Shown piece by piece: positions 37,231-49,700 of a stretch of 64,000 nucleotides of DNA; positions within the stretch are counted from its first letter, which is position 1, and each line of letters begins with the position of its first letter. This DNA comes from Eremophila alpestris peregrina. Taxonomy: Eukaryota > Chordata > Aves > Passeriformes > Alaudidae. Where the stretch lies: the NCBI GenBank assembly GCA_009792885.1, contig WMCF01000016.1, positions 9,223,062-9,287,061 of the forward strand, in the 5' to 3' direction. The notes beneath the pieces were generated by a model. The model saw only the letters and a list, made by a program, of their open reading frames with translations. It ran no database searches and was not told the origin of the DNA. The translations under genes and the position numbers were made by a program.

Positions 37231-40200
37231 TTTGCGTCGGGTTTCACAGAACCGAAAGCCGGTCCTCTTCCCCTGCAGGCGAACGGGTATATGACTCAAA
37301 CATGTCCCTGCTCTCCTACCTGCATCCCCTCTGGTTCTCTTAATGAAAGGATGCAGCAGACAGGCTCGCGAGGTATTCTCATATAACCCCTGCTGAAGAC
37401 TAAGATCCTCTGTACTGCAAAATACTATTTGCATTGTGGGAGTACAGTTGTGAAAAGGAGATTTTCACAGAAGTCCTGCGGTGCTAACCTTGCATTGGGA
37501 ACAGCAGGGCTGGACCAAAGGAGCGTGAATAGTCTCCACACTTCTGCTCTCTAGGGTTTCCTGGATACAAGATGCTACCTTTCTACACCACGAACTAGGA
37601 CAGCAGTTACTGGGGGACCACCTCTGGAATCCATCACCTATGCATAAGCTGCTGGGAGGATCGAATTCCATCACAGCAGCCTCTAGGGAGGTCTTAGAAA
37701 AGGCCGATTTCCTTAGCTGGTCCTTGTAAAAGCTACACCATTCTGCACACTTTTTGATGTCAATACAGGATGCTTAGAAACACTGTGCCACAGTCACACA
37801 TCCGATTTTCCCTTACCCCAGTGCATTCTGTGATTTTCAGTATCTGAGCTGATTTGGAACGTGAGTAGGTTTTTAGCAGAAAACCAGATAGAGATATAGG
37901 ACATACACAGCTAATTGGTGACATATCTCCACTGAACAGCCTCGTTTAAACTCATAACGATGTAGTCCATGCTGCCACCTACGTCTTCTGATTCAGGTTT
38001 CTTGTGTACTGTTGTGTACTGCAACTTTGATTCACAGGCATCCTTTGCAGAAGGCAGCTCACATTTTGTGAGGCTCCACGAGGGACCACAGACAGGCAGC
38101 TCTGTCTGCACTAGGGAATGAAGCAAAAGGTTTCTCGCCAGCTCAGCCACTTGTTTGGTTGCAGTGAGGATGCCTAGATGCAGACTAGGAACCAGCAGTC
38201 ACATCAATGAAATGTAAGTAGTGGCTGGAGCCTTGTCTGTGTGAAGGATCCTGCCAGCACAGCTGTACCACTGACAGCAGTGGAATATTTTGCTCTAGTT
38301 CTCTAGAGGAATCAAAGTCTGTGTTTTGTCTCTGGCTCTCTCTTCTTCTGCTCCTCACTCATTAAAAGTCAGCCACACAATGCACATGGTTGCTCTCTGT
38401 GTTTAAAAACAATAAATGTTTGGGGTAAAAGACCAACAGCCAAAGCTGTTTCGAAGTCAGAGGCATGTAAAGAGTACCTGGAACTAAGCATAATAATAAT
38501 AGTAGTAGTAATAATAATAATTAGTCCTTTTGTATCATAAATATGTACATTGCTATCTGCACTTTCATTATGAGACAGCACAACTTCTGAGAATGTGCCT
38601 GATGAATATTTGGGGGAACTGCCTTCAGCTGCAGTGGTGTATGGCAGCACTAATGCTTCTGGCTTCTCTACTCTCTTAAGTAACCAAAATCACAAGTTAG
38701 AGCCTAAATTGCAAAGCATAAGCATGTGTATAATATTAAGCATACAAATGGTGCCTGAAATTACTATCCTTTTCATGTAGGTCTGGTTTTAATCTGTTGG
38801 AATTTTTGCTTCTGCAGCTTTATTGATTTCAGTGTCCGCTGATGCAGTTCATAATGCAATCAAGCCTAACCCCTTAAACCCCCACTGTGAAGACATTAAC
38901 CCAAACTTAACTAAGGCCAAAATCACTCTGGCTAAAGGTAGGTGGAGTTCAAGTGACTTTTATACTTTGAGAGTATCCTGTATCAGGATGCTTTAGCAAG
39001 CAGAACACCATATCCCCGTGGCTGCTTTGGCAACCAGTCAGACTTGGCAGGTTTTGGCAGCCCAGACCAAGGCACGGGTTAGCCATCAATTTCCTTTGAG
39101 TTTTCCCTCTTTCTCAGAGCCTATTTTTGCCATTACCATGCTGATCTTGCTGGAGTTCTAAGGTGTTGGATGCTGATGCAGCGAGTGCCTCTTGTATCTC
39201 CTTAATCCAATAACATAACTCTTTTTTAATCTCCATGTCTGGGTCACAGGGTTTAAAAAAGACACTGGGCCAAATCCCCAGCTTGGCTACACCATGTGGA
39301 AATCTACTGAGATGGCACGAAAGTCAGGAGAGGTTCACTGTGTTTGCACCCGGGTAAAGAGGTCTCGAGGGGCAGGGATGTGAGTGCCAGATTTCAGATG
39401 GGTGAATTTTTAAGGGTATGGCAGCGCTAATTCAGGTTTCCATAAGGTGAGGTGGAGGGAGGGATATTACACCAGGACCTAAAATGTGCTTGTCAGCAAA
39501 TTCTCATTAATTTTAAAATGGTAACGGATTTAATATTTCTTCATTTTTCAGGAGAAACCTTGTTTTCATTGTTTGGCTGCTAGAGGGAACATGATGTTTC
39601 ATGGACTCAAGACCAAGATGGGGCATGGACAAAGAGGAGATTTTTCAGGGATTGGGGAGATTTTACAAATAAACATTAAAATTTTAAGAAAGCAAAGTTC
39701 ATCCAGGCACAAAGTCCAGCAGAAGTGTAAGAGGGAAATGGACAGCACTGTCTGAAAAGGATTGTGTAACAAGAATGGCAAAAAGATGGTCTGAATAAGT
39801 CAATTGCATTAATGATTTTCTATACACGAATTTCCTATACAAATTTATATGGGGTCAGTCTTTGGAGTTCCCCTCTATTAGCAGAGAATCCTGATCCTGA
39901 AAAAGGGAAGCAGATTTTGTAAGGGATTTGCATATCATGGAGTGACTCTGGATTGCAGATTTTAGGCATTACTGGATTGGGGAATAAATTGTTGCTACTG
40001 CTGTTACATACCAGGATATCTCACTAATCCACGCAATCCAGTAAGTTGCTGTAGTTTTAGTCTGTGTTTATTTTTGATGAACTCATGGCCTGGACAGTTA
40101 ATTTTTCTTAGTTTATCCATATAAATCATATATAAATAGGGTATCAACCAGAAATCAAAACATGACCTGTGTTTTTGGTACACTCCCCATCATGTGAACC

Positions 40201-43180
40201 TGCCAGTGACAGAGCCCTGCACCCAGTTTACAAGTCAAACACAAAGGCAATGAAAAACCACAGGTCTTCTTGAAAAGTAGCCAGTTGGCATTAAATTCTC
40301 TTGCTTTAATGCTCTGGGTGGCCTATTTTGCTTATATTTGAGACTGCCTAGCCATTATGGGATTGCATGCACTGGCCCTTTCCTTACATCAAGCTAATTA
40401 CAAATTAACTGGAGGCACTTAGCGAGGCTGAGAGGCTGGAGCTGCTCCTTTCTGAACACTGGTTGGGTTTGGAAATGCCTGTTGCTTTCCAGGGGCTGAT
40501 TCCTAAAGTGAGGGGCAAACACAGAGGAACCAATCAGCCTGGAACCACAGTGGTCACGCTGGCTTTTGAAAAAAGTGAGTGTCTCAAGTTAACTGACAGT
40601 CAGCTACCTGGAAATAAAAACCTCTCATGTATCCAAAGGTTTTCACTGGGATTTTCAAAATCTCCTGAGCAATTTAAAATCCTTGAAAGGAATGCATTAT
40701 AGAATGAAAAATATAAGTATTATTAAAGAATGTCTGTGAACTGAAAGCCAGCCAGTTTCATAAAAATGAGCTAAAAAAGCAATAACAGGTACTCTGTCTC
40801 CTGCTGGATGCTGTATGAACCGTATGCTTTGTATTTTAGGAGTCACTCTAAAACAAGGAGTTTTTTCTTCACTATTGTTGTTGGGAAGAACAGTAGAAGA
40901 ACTATGCAAAAATGAGATTAAAGTAATCTAATTTAAAAAATAAACAATGTGCTTTCATCTTCAGTTCATATCCAGTCATTTGGGAGCTAACTTTAAAAAA
41001 AAAAAAAGATAAAAATTCAGAAATTCAGAAAGTATTTTGAAAGGCAACTGTTTCCCTTTAAGATTAATGATAATCATACTTGTGTGTTCAAGGGAGAACA
41101 GATCCAGTGTTATGTAACAGGATAAAGAAACAAAATCCTTTTTCCTTAAATTAAAATAACCAGTATGTGTGTGTGAACTTTAGTCAATCACTGAAAATTC
41201 AGGAAACCCATTTTCTTTCACAATTGCATTCCACATTCTAAAATTGGCATCTTCAAACTTTTAAACAAAATCACAATAATTAAAGACAAAAAAGATTTGT
41301 TTGTTGCATTTGACCACACTTTGCCAACAGAGGATTGTTCCCTAGGGAAAATTCTGTGGCACTTGCCCTGTGCAAAAATCCAAATATGTGCTCATCTTTT
41401 TATTTCATGTGGCATTAGCAAATCCAGTTATTGCACTTCCCAGTTGTTGTTTGTTTATTTTTTTCTTTTTAATCTGATTACCTAGTACTAGATATATAGT
41501 AACTTATCTGTTTTAATCAATTTTTTGCCTGAATTATTATATAACAGTTCTTATAAAATCTTGCCTGCCTAAATTTGCCAAAAACAGGACAAGCTCAACG
41601 GGTAATGGATTTTTTGGTGTTGGCATTGTTCTTTGCTGGCTCAATCATGTACAATTTATTAAAAAAAGTCACCCAAGAAAATAATTTCCTACCATAGAAC
41701 CTCCATTTTCCACTTCTGTATTTTACAGAAGCACTCATACCAGAATTTCTGGATCAGAATTTGACACATAAAGTTCCTCAATCACATGAGCTCAATTTTC
41801 CAAACGAAGGCAAATGGTAGTATTAATAACCAAGATATAAGCCCTGAAAAGGCAACATCGCTGAATGTACTTGCTGCAAAAAAAAAAAAAGAAAAGAAGA
41901 AAAAAAGATCTCTTGTTGGATCTAATTCTGGAGTCATTGTTTGACACAATGCAGAGCAGTTGGGATTTGCATAGAGAGGCTTTGCTGAGCTCAGGTGATG
42001 TTCACTCATGCATGGGAGAAGCTCGTGTGAGCTTTGCTGAGCCACTCTGAGCTCTGTCTGCAGACCAAAGCAAATGCTGCAGATGTTGGCCTGTCCTTGC
42101 TCATGCCCACACTCAAAGCAAAGCTTCACATCAGGGCAGTTTAAGATGTTCCCTCACTACTCCAGTAGCACAAGGTGTGTTTGCAGATGATGCAGGTGGT
42201 GAGTGTGCCTCTTTCCCTGCTGGTAACACACCTGCCATGCTGCAGCTAAATATTCTGGCCTGCAGAGATTTCCTGGGCCTCACGAGCACCACAGGTCCTG
42301 CCAAGTCAAGATGGTTACGTGTGAGCAGCAAAGGCAATATGGAATCTGGGAAGCTATAGGAGACGTAAGTTGGGAGACAGGGAAGAAGTTGTGGCAGACC
42401 CACTCTGAAAGCAATAAAAGGTCAATAGAGTCTGAGGCAGCCCTGCAGAACCACTTCCATTTCCCTTTGGAGCTGATTATTGAGCTGGGCAGGCTTGGCC
42501 TGACCACATCCTGGGTGACAGTAGACATCACAGTGGAAAATAGTCCAAAAATGTACGGTGGAGAGCTTGCTGGGGCAGATGAGCCTTCATGACTTACACA
42601 ATGGCTCCAGAAAAGCTAATGGATTAAACTCACCAAAGAAGAAGAGTGAATTCATACATGCTCATATTTCTTCCTATTTGCTTATGGGTCCCTCTGCTCC
42701 CTTCCCTCTCAAAGTGATGGTGAAACAGTTATGAGGAGTGGATAATTTTCAATTGCTTCGTTTATTCTGACAAATTACATTGGTATATATAGGCAAACAC
42801 TGGGAGAAAAAAACTGTAAGAAACAAAACCATTCCCAAATGCATGCTTGTATGGGTTCAGACAGAATTTCTAGCTGGGTGAATTAATGCACTGCAAGCAG
42901 AGAAAGGGCTTCAAATGCCTGAGTGTCTAGAAAAAAGAAGACATTTAAAATGAGCCCTGCAAGCCATCCAGCAACTGCTCATCCAGTATCATGATTTTAA
43001 TTAACAGAACTGGAAAGCAAGCATATAATATAAACCGAAAAACACAGGGCTTCGGTTTTCCAGACTACCAGCCCAAACGCAGAACAAATTGCTTGCATCT
43101 GGTGGCGGGGAGGCAGAGCTTTAGCCCTGCCGAGTGACGCGGCAGCATCGGCCCCGCTGCCCACGGGGGGCACAGCCCGG
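37231..43180. other. Upstream intergenic region, no gene recognised
   Basis: Lies immediately upstream of the CpG island. It is ordinary AT-rich sequence with one trinucleotide microsatellite (38491) and A-rich patches (40993, 41878). Small open frames do not resemble any family and show no paired splice sites supporting exons. A non-coding transcript diverging from the island cannot be excluded. Confidence 0.7.
38491..38522. repeat. (TAA)n / (TAG)n microsatellite
   Basis: TAATAATAAT, then AGTAGTAGTA, then ATAATAATAA, a compound trinucleotide array of about 32 bp. Confidence 0.9.
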
Positions 43181-43719
43181 CACTGCCCACTGTCCCCTGC
43201 CACAGCCGGGCACGAACACCTGAGGCACTGCCCACTGTCCCCTGCCACAGCCGGGCACAAACACCTGAGGCACTGCCCNNNNNNNNNNNNNNNNNNNNNN
43301 NNNNNNNNNNNNNNNNNNNNNNNNNNNNNNNNNNNNNNNNNNNNNNNNNNNNNNNNNNNNNNNNNNNNNNNNNNNNNNNNNNNNNNNNNNNNNNNNNNNN
43401 NNNNNNNNNNNNNNNNNNNNNNNNNNNNNNNNNNNNNNNNNNNNNNNNNNNNNNNNNNNNNNNNNNNNNNNNNNNNNNNNNNNNNNNNNNNNNNNNNNNN
43501 NNNNNNNNNNNNNNNNNNNNNNNNNNNNNNNNNNNNNNNNNNNNNNNNNNNNNNNNNNNNNNNNNNNNNNNNNNNNNNNNNNNNNNNNNNNNNNNNNNNN
43601 NNNNNNNNNNNNNNNNNNNNNNNNNNNNCACAGCCGGGCACAAACACCTGAGGCACTGCCCGTGTGTCCCCAGCACAGCCGGGCACGAACACACGAAGCA
43701 TTGCCCGCATGCTCCCAGG
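43181..43719. repeat. 45-bp GC-rich minisatellite containing an assembly gap
   Basis: Complete units at 43181-43225 and 43226-43270 differ by one base (GCACGAACACC versus GCACAAACACC). A third begins at 43271 (CACTGCCC) and is cut by Ns. After the gap a unit end is at 43629-43653, then a diverged unit at 43654-43698 and a partial one from 43699. The unit starts CACTGCCCACTGTCCCC and ends CACCTGAGG. Because 45 is divisible by three, both strands give repetitive open frames, which are not evidence of a gene. Confidence 0.95.
43279..43628. other. Assembly gap (350 N)
   Basis: An uninterrupted run of 350 undetermined bases within the minisatellite. The true length and number of repeat units are unknown. 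Confidence 1.
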
Positions 43720-46700
43720 AGATGCCTGGGCTTCCACCTTGGCTGGCTGCACGTCGCCCCGTGAGGCAGCAGTGTCACTGAGGGGACGCCAGCGGCTCCC
43801 AGGCGTGGGTGACCTTGAGCCTCCCCAAGCAGTTACCTTTTCTGGACCTTTGGCAAGCTCCCAAGTGATCTTTCAGCCGGAATCTCCGTGGCCTAAAATA
43901 AATTCAGCGATATTCACTGCGGCATCCCTGCACTGCTCTTTTGGGATACCTGACGCTTATGTCCCAACCTGAGCAGAGGCTGGTTTTGGAAAGTTTATCT
44001 GGGTGCAGCAACACCACCAACCCAGCAGTACATCCTTGCAGTGATTGATTTCTGCCTGTCTCTCCCAGCTTTTGATGTCTGTACCTGAGAAGGTGGGGAA
44101 AGGGGAGAGGGTGGAATAAGGCTCAGCACAAAGCACAAATTATCCAGACTTGGGCCTTTAAATCTCTTTAGCCTGTTGCCATCATGGAGGAGCTGCATGG
44201 CCAGGCTGGGCTGTGGCAGTGACCTGGCATCATCCTGAGCATTAGGGCCTGGGACTGCCTGGTGACAGAGCTGATTAAGTCATGGAGCAGAGGCACACAG
44301 TGGAGGATGTGGGGGACCCCTGGGAGCTTTTCCATCCAGTGGTTTCACAGGTCCTGTGAAACCATGTGAAGAGGGGAACAGCATCTATCAGGCACATCCT
44401 CTGGCCTGCTGGAGCTGAGGATGCAGGCACCATCTCCAGCCAGAGCAGAGGACGTTGCCACATGCCCACTCCACCTGGTTTCAACACAGGTTTCCCCTCA
44501 AGCTGAATTCATGCCACCCCAGAAGTCTTCACATGTGCCACTGCCTGAATTTTGTGTCCCTACTGGCAGACTAAGCTCCCAGTTCTCCCAGTAAGATACA
44601 GGTTTAAATACAGGTCATGTGTCTGCTGTTCTCCACCAGAAAAACAGCTGTTTGCTCTAAACATGAAGATATTTTTGAAAGAGCAAAAGCATGAATTATT
44701 TCAAACTTGCCTCAGGATGAATTTTCAAGGGCACTGCAGAGACTGTTTCCACAACAAAACGGGAGCTCTTCCCCTACTGAATTGTTCATGTTACTTTCAT
44801 GAATGCTAGAAAAGAGGCTGGCTTTTTTTAAATGTCAGCAGATACCTGGAATGGGAATTTGTTTCCATAAATCCTTTGGAAACTATTGTTGTTGTTGTCT
44901 AATCTGACCAAAAGTTCAATTTGGCAATTTTTATCAAGCTTTGCTGTTAAGTATAGGCAATTAGCCTAACAAAATATCAGATAGGATCTCTGCTGTGTTT
45001 GCAATGCCTGTTGCTCTGATCCTTACCTGGTGGGAAGTGGCTTTGGAGGAGCACAGCCACATCTTTGTAGCTGTTTACATCACATCTCTGACAGAGCTCC
45101 ACCCTGCTTTCCCCATTTGTACTTTGTTTTTCATGAATAAAGGTCATGGCATTGGCACCACAAAAAAATATTGTTGTTGTAGAAGGAATTCAGCTGTCCC
45201 CTCTGGGTAATAAACAATAATGTACTCCAAGGCTGGCAGGGCAGCAATCAGAGATGGAAAAGAAGGCCAAGACCCACTGAGATCTCTGCAGACCTCCAGC
45301 ATCCCACAAGTCAGCTGTCTCCCTGCCTGTGCTGGGCTGCTGCAGACTCCGCATAGTCTCTAATATTTTGTCCAACCTAGATTTAGGCACCCCTCAGCTG
45401 TTGGGTCTGTTGTGGGTACCTGCCTCCCAGCCACTCACACTACTGGAATTTGTTGTCTAATAGTCAAAGGGCATTTTCTCTGCAACAATGCCACACATTA
45501 GCCCAGCACTCTGTGTGTGTGTTGGTGGCCTGGGGACATGGTTACCAGATGTGGTTGCCAACCACTGGTTGCCCCTGCTCTGGAGTGCTCTCCAAGGAGG
45601 TGCTGTGGCCAGGGCACATTGTTTAGTCTGCTGGTTGTGTGGGACTCTGACCTGGCTGTAGCCCAGCTACACAATAGCTCATTTTAGCCATGTTGTATCT
45701 AGATCAGGCAATAAATGCAGAGGAACTACATCCCTTGATTCAGCTATAAAGTAAGTGAAATCTCTCCCATGTTTCTGTATTAATAACCACCTTGACCTTC
45801 GTGTTTGTGCTCATGTCAAAATCACCACTTGTCTTTTGGCTCAAAAGCCATTCTTCTAATCTTTTGTTATGTGTGAGGCTCTCAAGCTGTCTGGTGTTTT
45901 TTCCTTCTTACAGGCTGCCAGTACTTTCCAGCAAGGTGAAATTTTAAATGACTGCTATATTCCAGGAGTAATTTCATCACCAGGACCTGTAGAAGCACTC
46001 CCCTAAACTTATGGCCCATGGTTTTACGATTCTCCAGGAATGGACCAAAATCTCAATTGTTCTGAGAACATGAGTAAAATGAGAAGTTGCTGCATTATTG
46101 CTACAACCAAGGACACACAACAGCCAACAAGCAAAAGCTCAACATCAAAAGCATCAGGAAGACTTTTAGCATAGGAGTACTTTTAACACTACTCAAACAA
46201 TTCCCAATTCAGTAGAAAGCATGTTGGAGAAAAACCTCCAGGTTAGGCACATCTTGAACGTTCTTTCCTAGCATCATACCATTTGAGTAGCAAATCAAAT
46301 TCTACAGGAATTGTTGGGTATTTCATTAGTAAAAAGCCTAGAGGTGAGTTCCTTGTTTTTTCTCAATTGGATATGTTTGTAACAGAAAATTGTCTGAATA
46401 ATAATTAATACTTGTTTTTACATGGTTCTTTAGCATAATCCCAGAAGTTATAATTTAGGGAGTACAGATCTTCCCTGTTGCAAACCCTCAAGATTCCTGT
46501 GGCAATAGCCAGGAATCAGATAAATTGGAAGCAATTAATAAAGTATTTCATCATTAAAAATTTTCCAGCACCAGAAGATTTTGAAAATCACCCAGCAGGT
46601 TTTGTACATCCCCTGGCATTTGAAACAATGTCAGTAATGAAAGCTAAATGAATGTTGAATACAAGTATAAGGCTTAAAACAATGTCACATGGGTGTCACA

Positions 46701-49700
46701 TGTTGGTGTGCACAAAAATAGTATTCGAAGGGAGCTGTTCAAATAAAACCAAAATTGTTTATTTTTTTATATAAAGCAATATCCTCTTGATTATTAACAG
46801 ACTAGAAGCTGCCTTAAAGAGGTTCTAAGACCATCATGCTCCTATTTTTCCTTAGCATCGACTAAACAGTGGTCGAATTTACATCCCTATTTAAGGTTTT
46901 CACATCTCTTAGCACTTTGCATTGTATTTTCTCTGTGAAGTTTCCTAACTTCTGCTAACCATGTAGGTCTGGGAGGCCTGCAGAGCACATCCACACTCTA
47001 TAGGAAGTGGTTTTGGTGGTGCTCCAGCAACTCCAAATCAGTACTGAGTAAGCAGAGGTGCTACTCAGCAGAGAAATCACACAAATGTCTGTACATCCTC
47101 ACTGCTATTAAGAATGGAGGCAGCAGTTATGATGATTAAGCCTAATACCCTTCAAGGAAATTGCAATTCTCTCTTTTATTCCTCCCCTATGATTGAATTT
47201 GATACAACTTCTATTCCTGGTGCTGCTTGCTGCAACTCACTCTCCATAACTGAGGAGCTGTTCTTTCCTTTGCTCAGTGTCTCCAGACAGGAATTCAGAT
47301 TGGGTAATGAATCCTTTGTGACTCTGCAGCAATGTAAAGGGAAAGGGATCTCACCCACTGGAGAATCCTCTTTTACTTTACACCAGAGCTGACTGCATTT
47401 TGGAAGAAAGAAATGAATCCTTTTCTATTTTTTTTCCTAAATGTGAAGCTCCTTTAATTCACCCTTTTAAAGCATTTGGGGATCATCTGATGAAAAGTCC
47501 TAAAGAAACACAAGGCATCCCTGCTGCTTGGGTTGCAAAGCTAAAGCTCATGCTCTGAAAAGAGAAGTGTGCTTAGAACAAAGAGCTTTTGAACACAAAA
47601 ACAAACCATGGCAATGCATGCTGACAAACACTTCATCTGCCTGCTGCCATTTACATTTTTTTACATATCCATGGAGTACTGCTGGGGGCCTTGGTCACCT
47701 TGACCTGTCACTGACACAAGTCTGTTCAAGCTTTCTTCAAAATTAGTCCCTGCTGCCACTCAGGTATTTTTTGCTGTTGCTTTTGTTTGTTATTCATCTT
47801 TGAATTGTTTCCAGTCTGAAAGCATCTTTCTGGTCCCAGAACTGTACAGAATATATCAGGCAATCCTCTAGGGGCACTGAAAGAAAATCTAAGACTCCCT
47901 CCCCCACAACTCTTACACAGTCAACACATATCCTTTTGATTTCAGACCTTGTTTTAGGTCTACATAAGAAAGACTTTGACATCTTTAATCAGGTTTGGTT
48001 GTTTTTTTCCCTTTAGTTTTGATTTCTTCCAGTTTTCTGGATAGATTTCACACAGCTTGCCACCACAGCTCTAGAGGACAATAAAAAAATGTATGGGAAC
48101 TCCTCCAAAGTATGTGTTTGCAAGGAGTGCTATGCCAGGAACATCATTACCGGAGTCCCAGTAAATAATCCAGAACCAATGCCATAACTTTTATGTGTAC
48201 CAGGGGCACTGAAACCCCTGCTGAAATACTTGGCAAGTCTGCCCTTAAACTAGGATATATTGTATTGATATTGGCTGTGATCAACCACAACATTCCTTGG
48301 TTTTGAGGTAGTATTTCTGAAGGGGGAGGTTTTGCGATGCCAGTTCTTGTCATATGTTTTCCTGTCTCACCCTATCTCCAAGCCCAGCTAATCTGATGAC
48401 ATCCAACTGTCCTAATGAGCTGCATCTACTTCTAGGCTGAAGCGTTGACAGCTGCCTGTTCTATTGCCAACAAAAACTTCTGAGACAACTGTATCTCATT
48501 CCTGCAAGTACGCGAATCGCTTCATTTCTAGCGCAAATATGAGATATAATGATATTTATTTTTGTTCATCCAGGTCTAAAAAGAGGTGTGTGAAAAATGC
48601 CATCCAGCACTCAATTATTCCCTCATGTGCAGTTTAATCCCTCAGCTGGAAACAAGGGTTGTGTCTATTGGTTACAGAGGAATCAAGGGCTCATGTCCCT
48701 TACAGCCGAGGTACAGTCACACGGGCTAAGGTCAGTGGGAAGGTCATGTTCCTCCAATTAATGTTGGCATGTGTTTATTTATATTTTTATACATTGGTAA
48801 TTCTTCCATTTGCTGTTCTTGGATTCAGAGCTCTTGGCAAGAGCTTCAGCTTGTTCTTATTCACGTAGGATTTAATGAACTAAAATCTTTACCACCACCT
48901 TGACCATCCCAAGCACATGGGATTTGCCCTCTTCCCAAAAGCTGCTGGACCCACAGACTCATCAACCTTTCCTTCCCCTGGACTGCCTTTCCAAAGCAGG
49001 TAAGACCAGGCTCCCAACAAGCCATTAAAACTACTCACAACCTCTGGAGAGAAAGCTAACTAAAACAGAGACTGAATTTCCAGGATAAGTTTTTGTCTTG
49101 GGGGACTACAGTGTCCACAGCAATAATAGACAACAATCCCCGGACAAAGATGGGGTTGGAGACACACAGAAACACTGATTTTGATCAAAATGCAGTCAGA
49201 ATAAATAGAAGCAGCACCTCCAGTGACTGAGCTGATCAGCTCACCTCCAGGCAGAACTAGTACTTCTCTTTGTCAAAAGAAAAACCCATGTCTACCCTCT
49301 GCCCCTCAAAAATTTTACGACTTGTCAGATTCCAGGAATCATAGAAAATTCTATTGAGCCAGGGTTAAGGAGCAGAAAATCTAGGGAAAGCACATCTAGT
49401 CCTGGCAAACTCTTGTAGCAGCCCAGGTCACCAATGTGGCCTCTCCTGCACCAGCCTTTCACACTGTTTTCCCAGCTGAAGATGGGACCCATTTCTTCAA
49501 TTCAGCTTTGCCTCAGACACATACAAGCTCAAAAACTTGAGACTCTTGCCTGGGATAAGGCTGGAAGGAAGGCGAGTTTGTTATTGTTCTAAGGGGTTTA
49601 TGTAGGTTTTTAAAATTAATTCTTGGGATATGCTCAAACACTGTGATGATGGAGACCATATCAGTAGCTAGAACAGAGCAATAGACATAACAGTGGTTTT

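Noticed and set aside
36054..37247. 397-codon open frame on the minus strand across the CpG island
   Set aside because: GC-rich sequence lacks stops on several frames at once, the product is arginine/proline-rich low complexity with no domain, and similar overlapping frames occur on the + strand.
42997..43778. Long frames of about 240-250 codons on the minus strand
   Set aside because: More than half of each consists of undetermined residues over the N gap, and the remainder is translation of a 45-bp minisatellite.
45190..45400. Possible repeat ending in TTTTGTCCAACCTAGATTTAGG
   Set aside because: Recalls CR1 fragments only over a few bases; not enough to assign.
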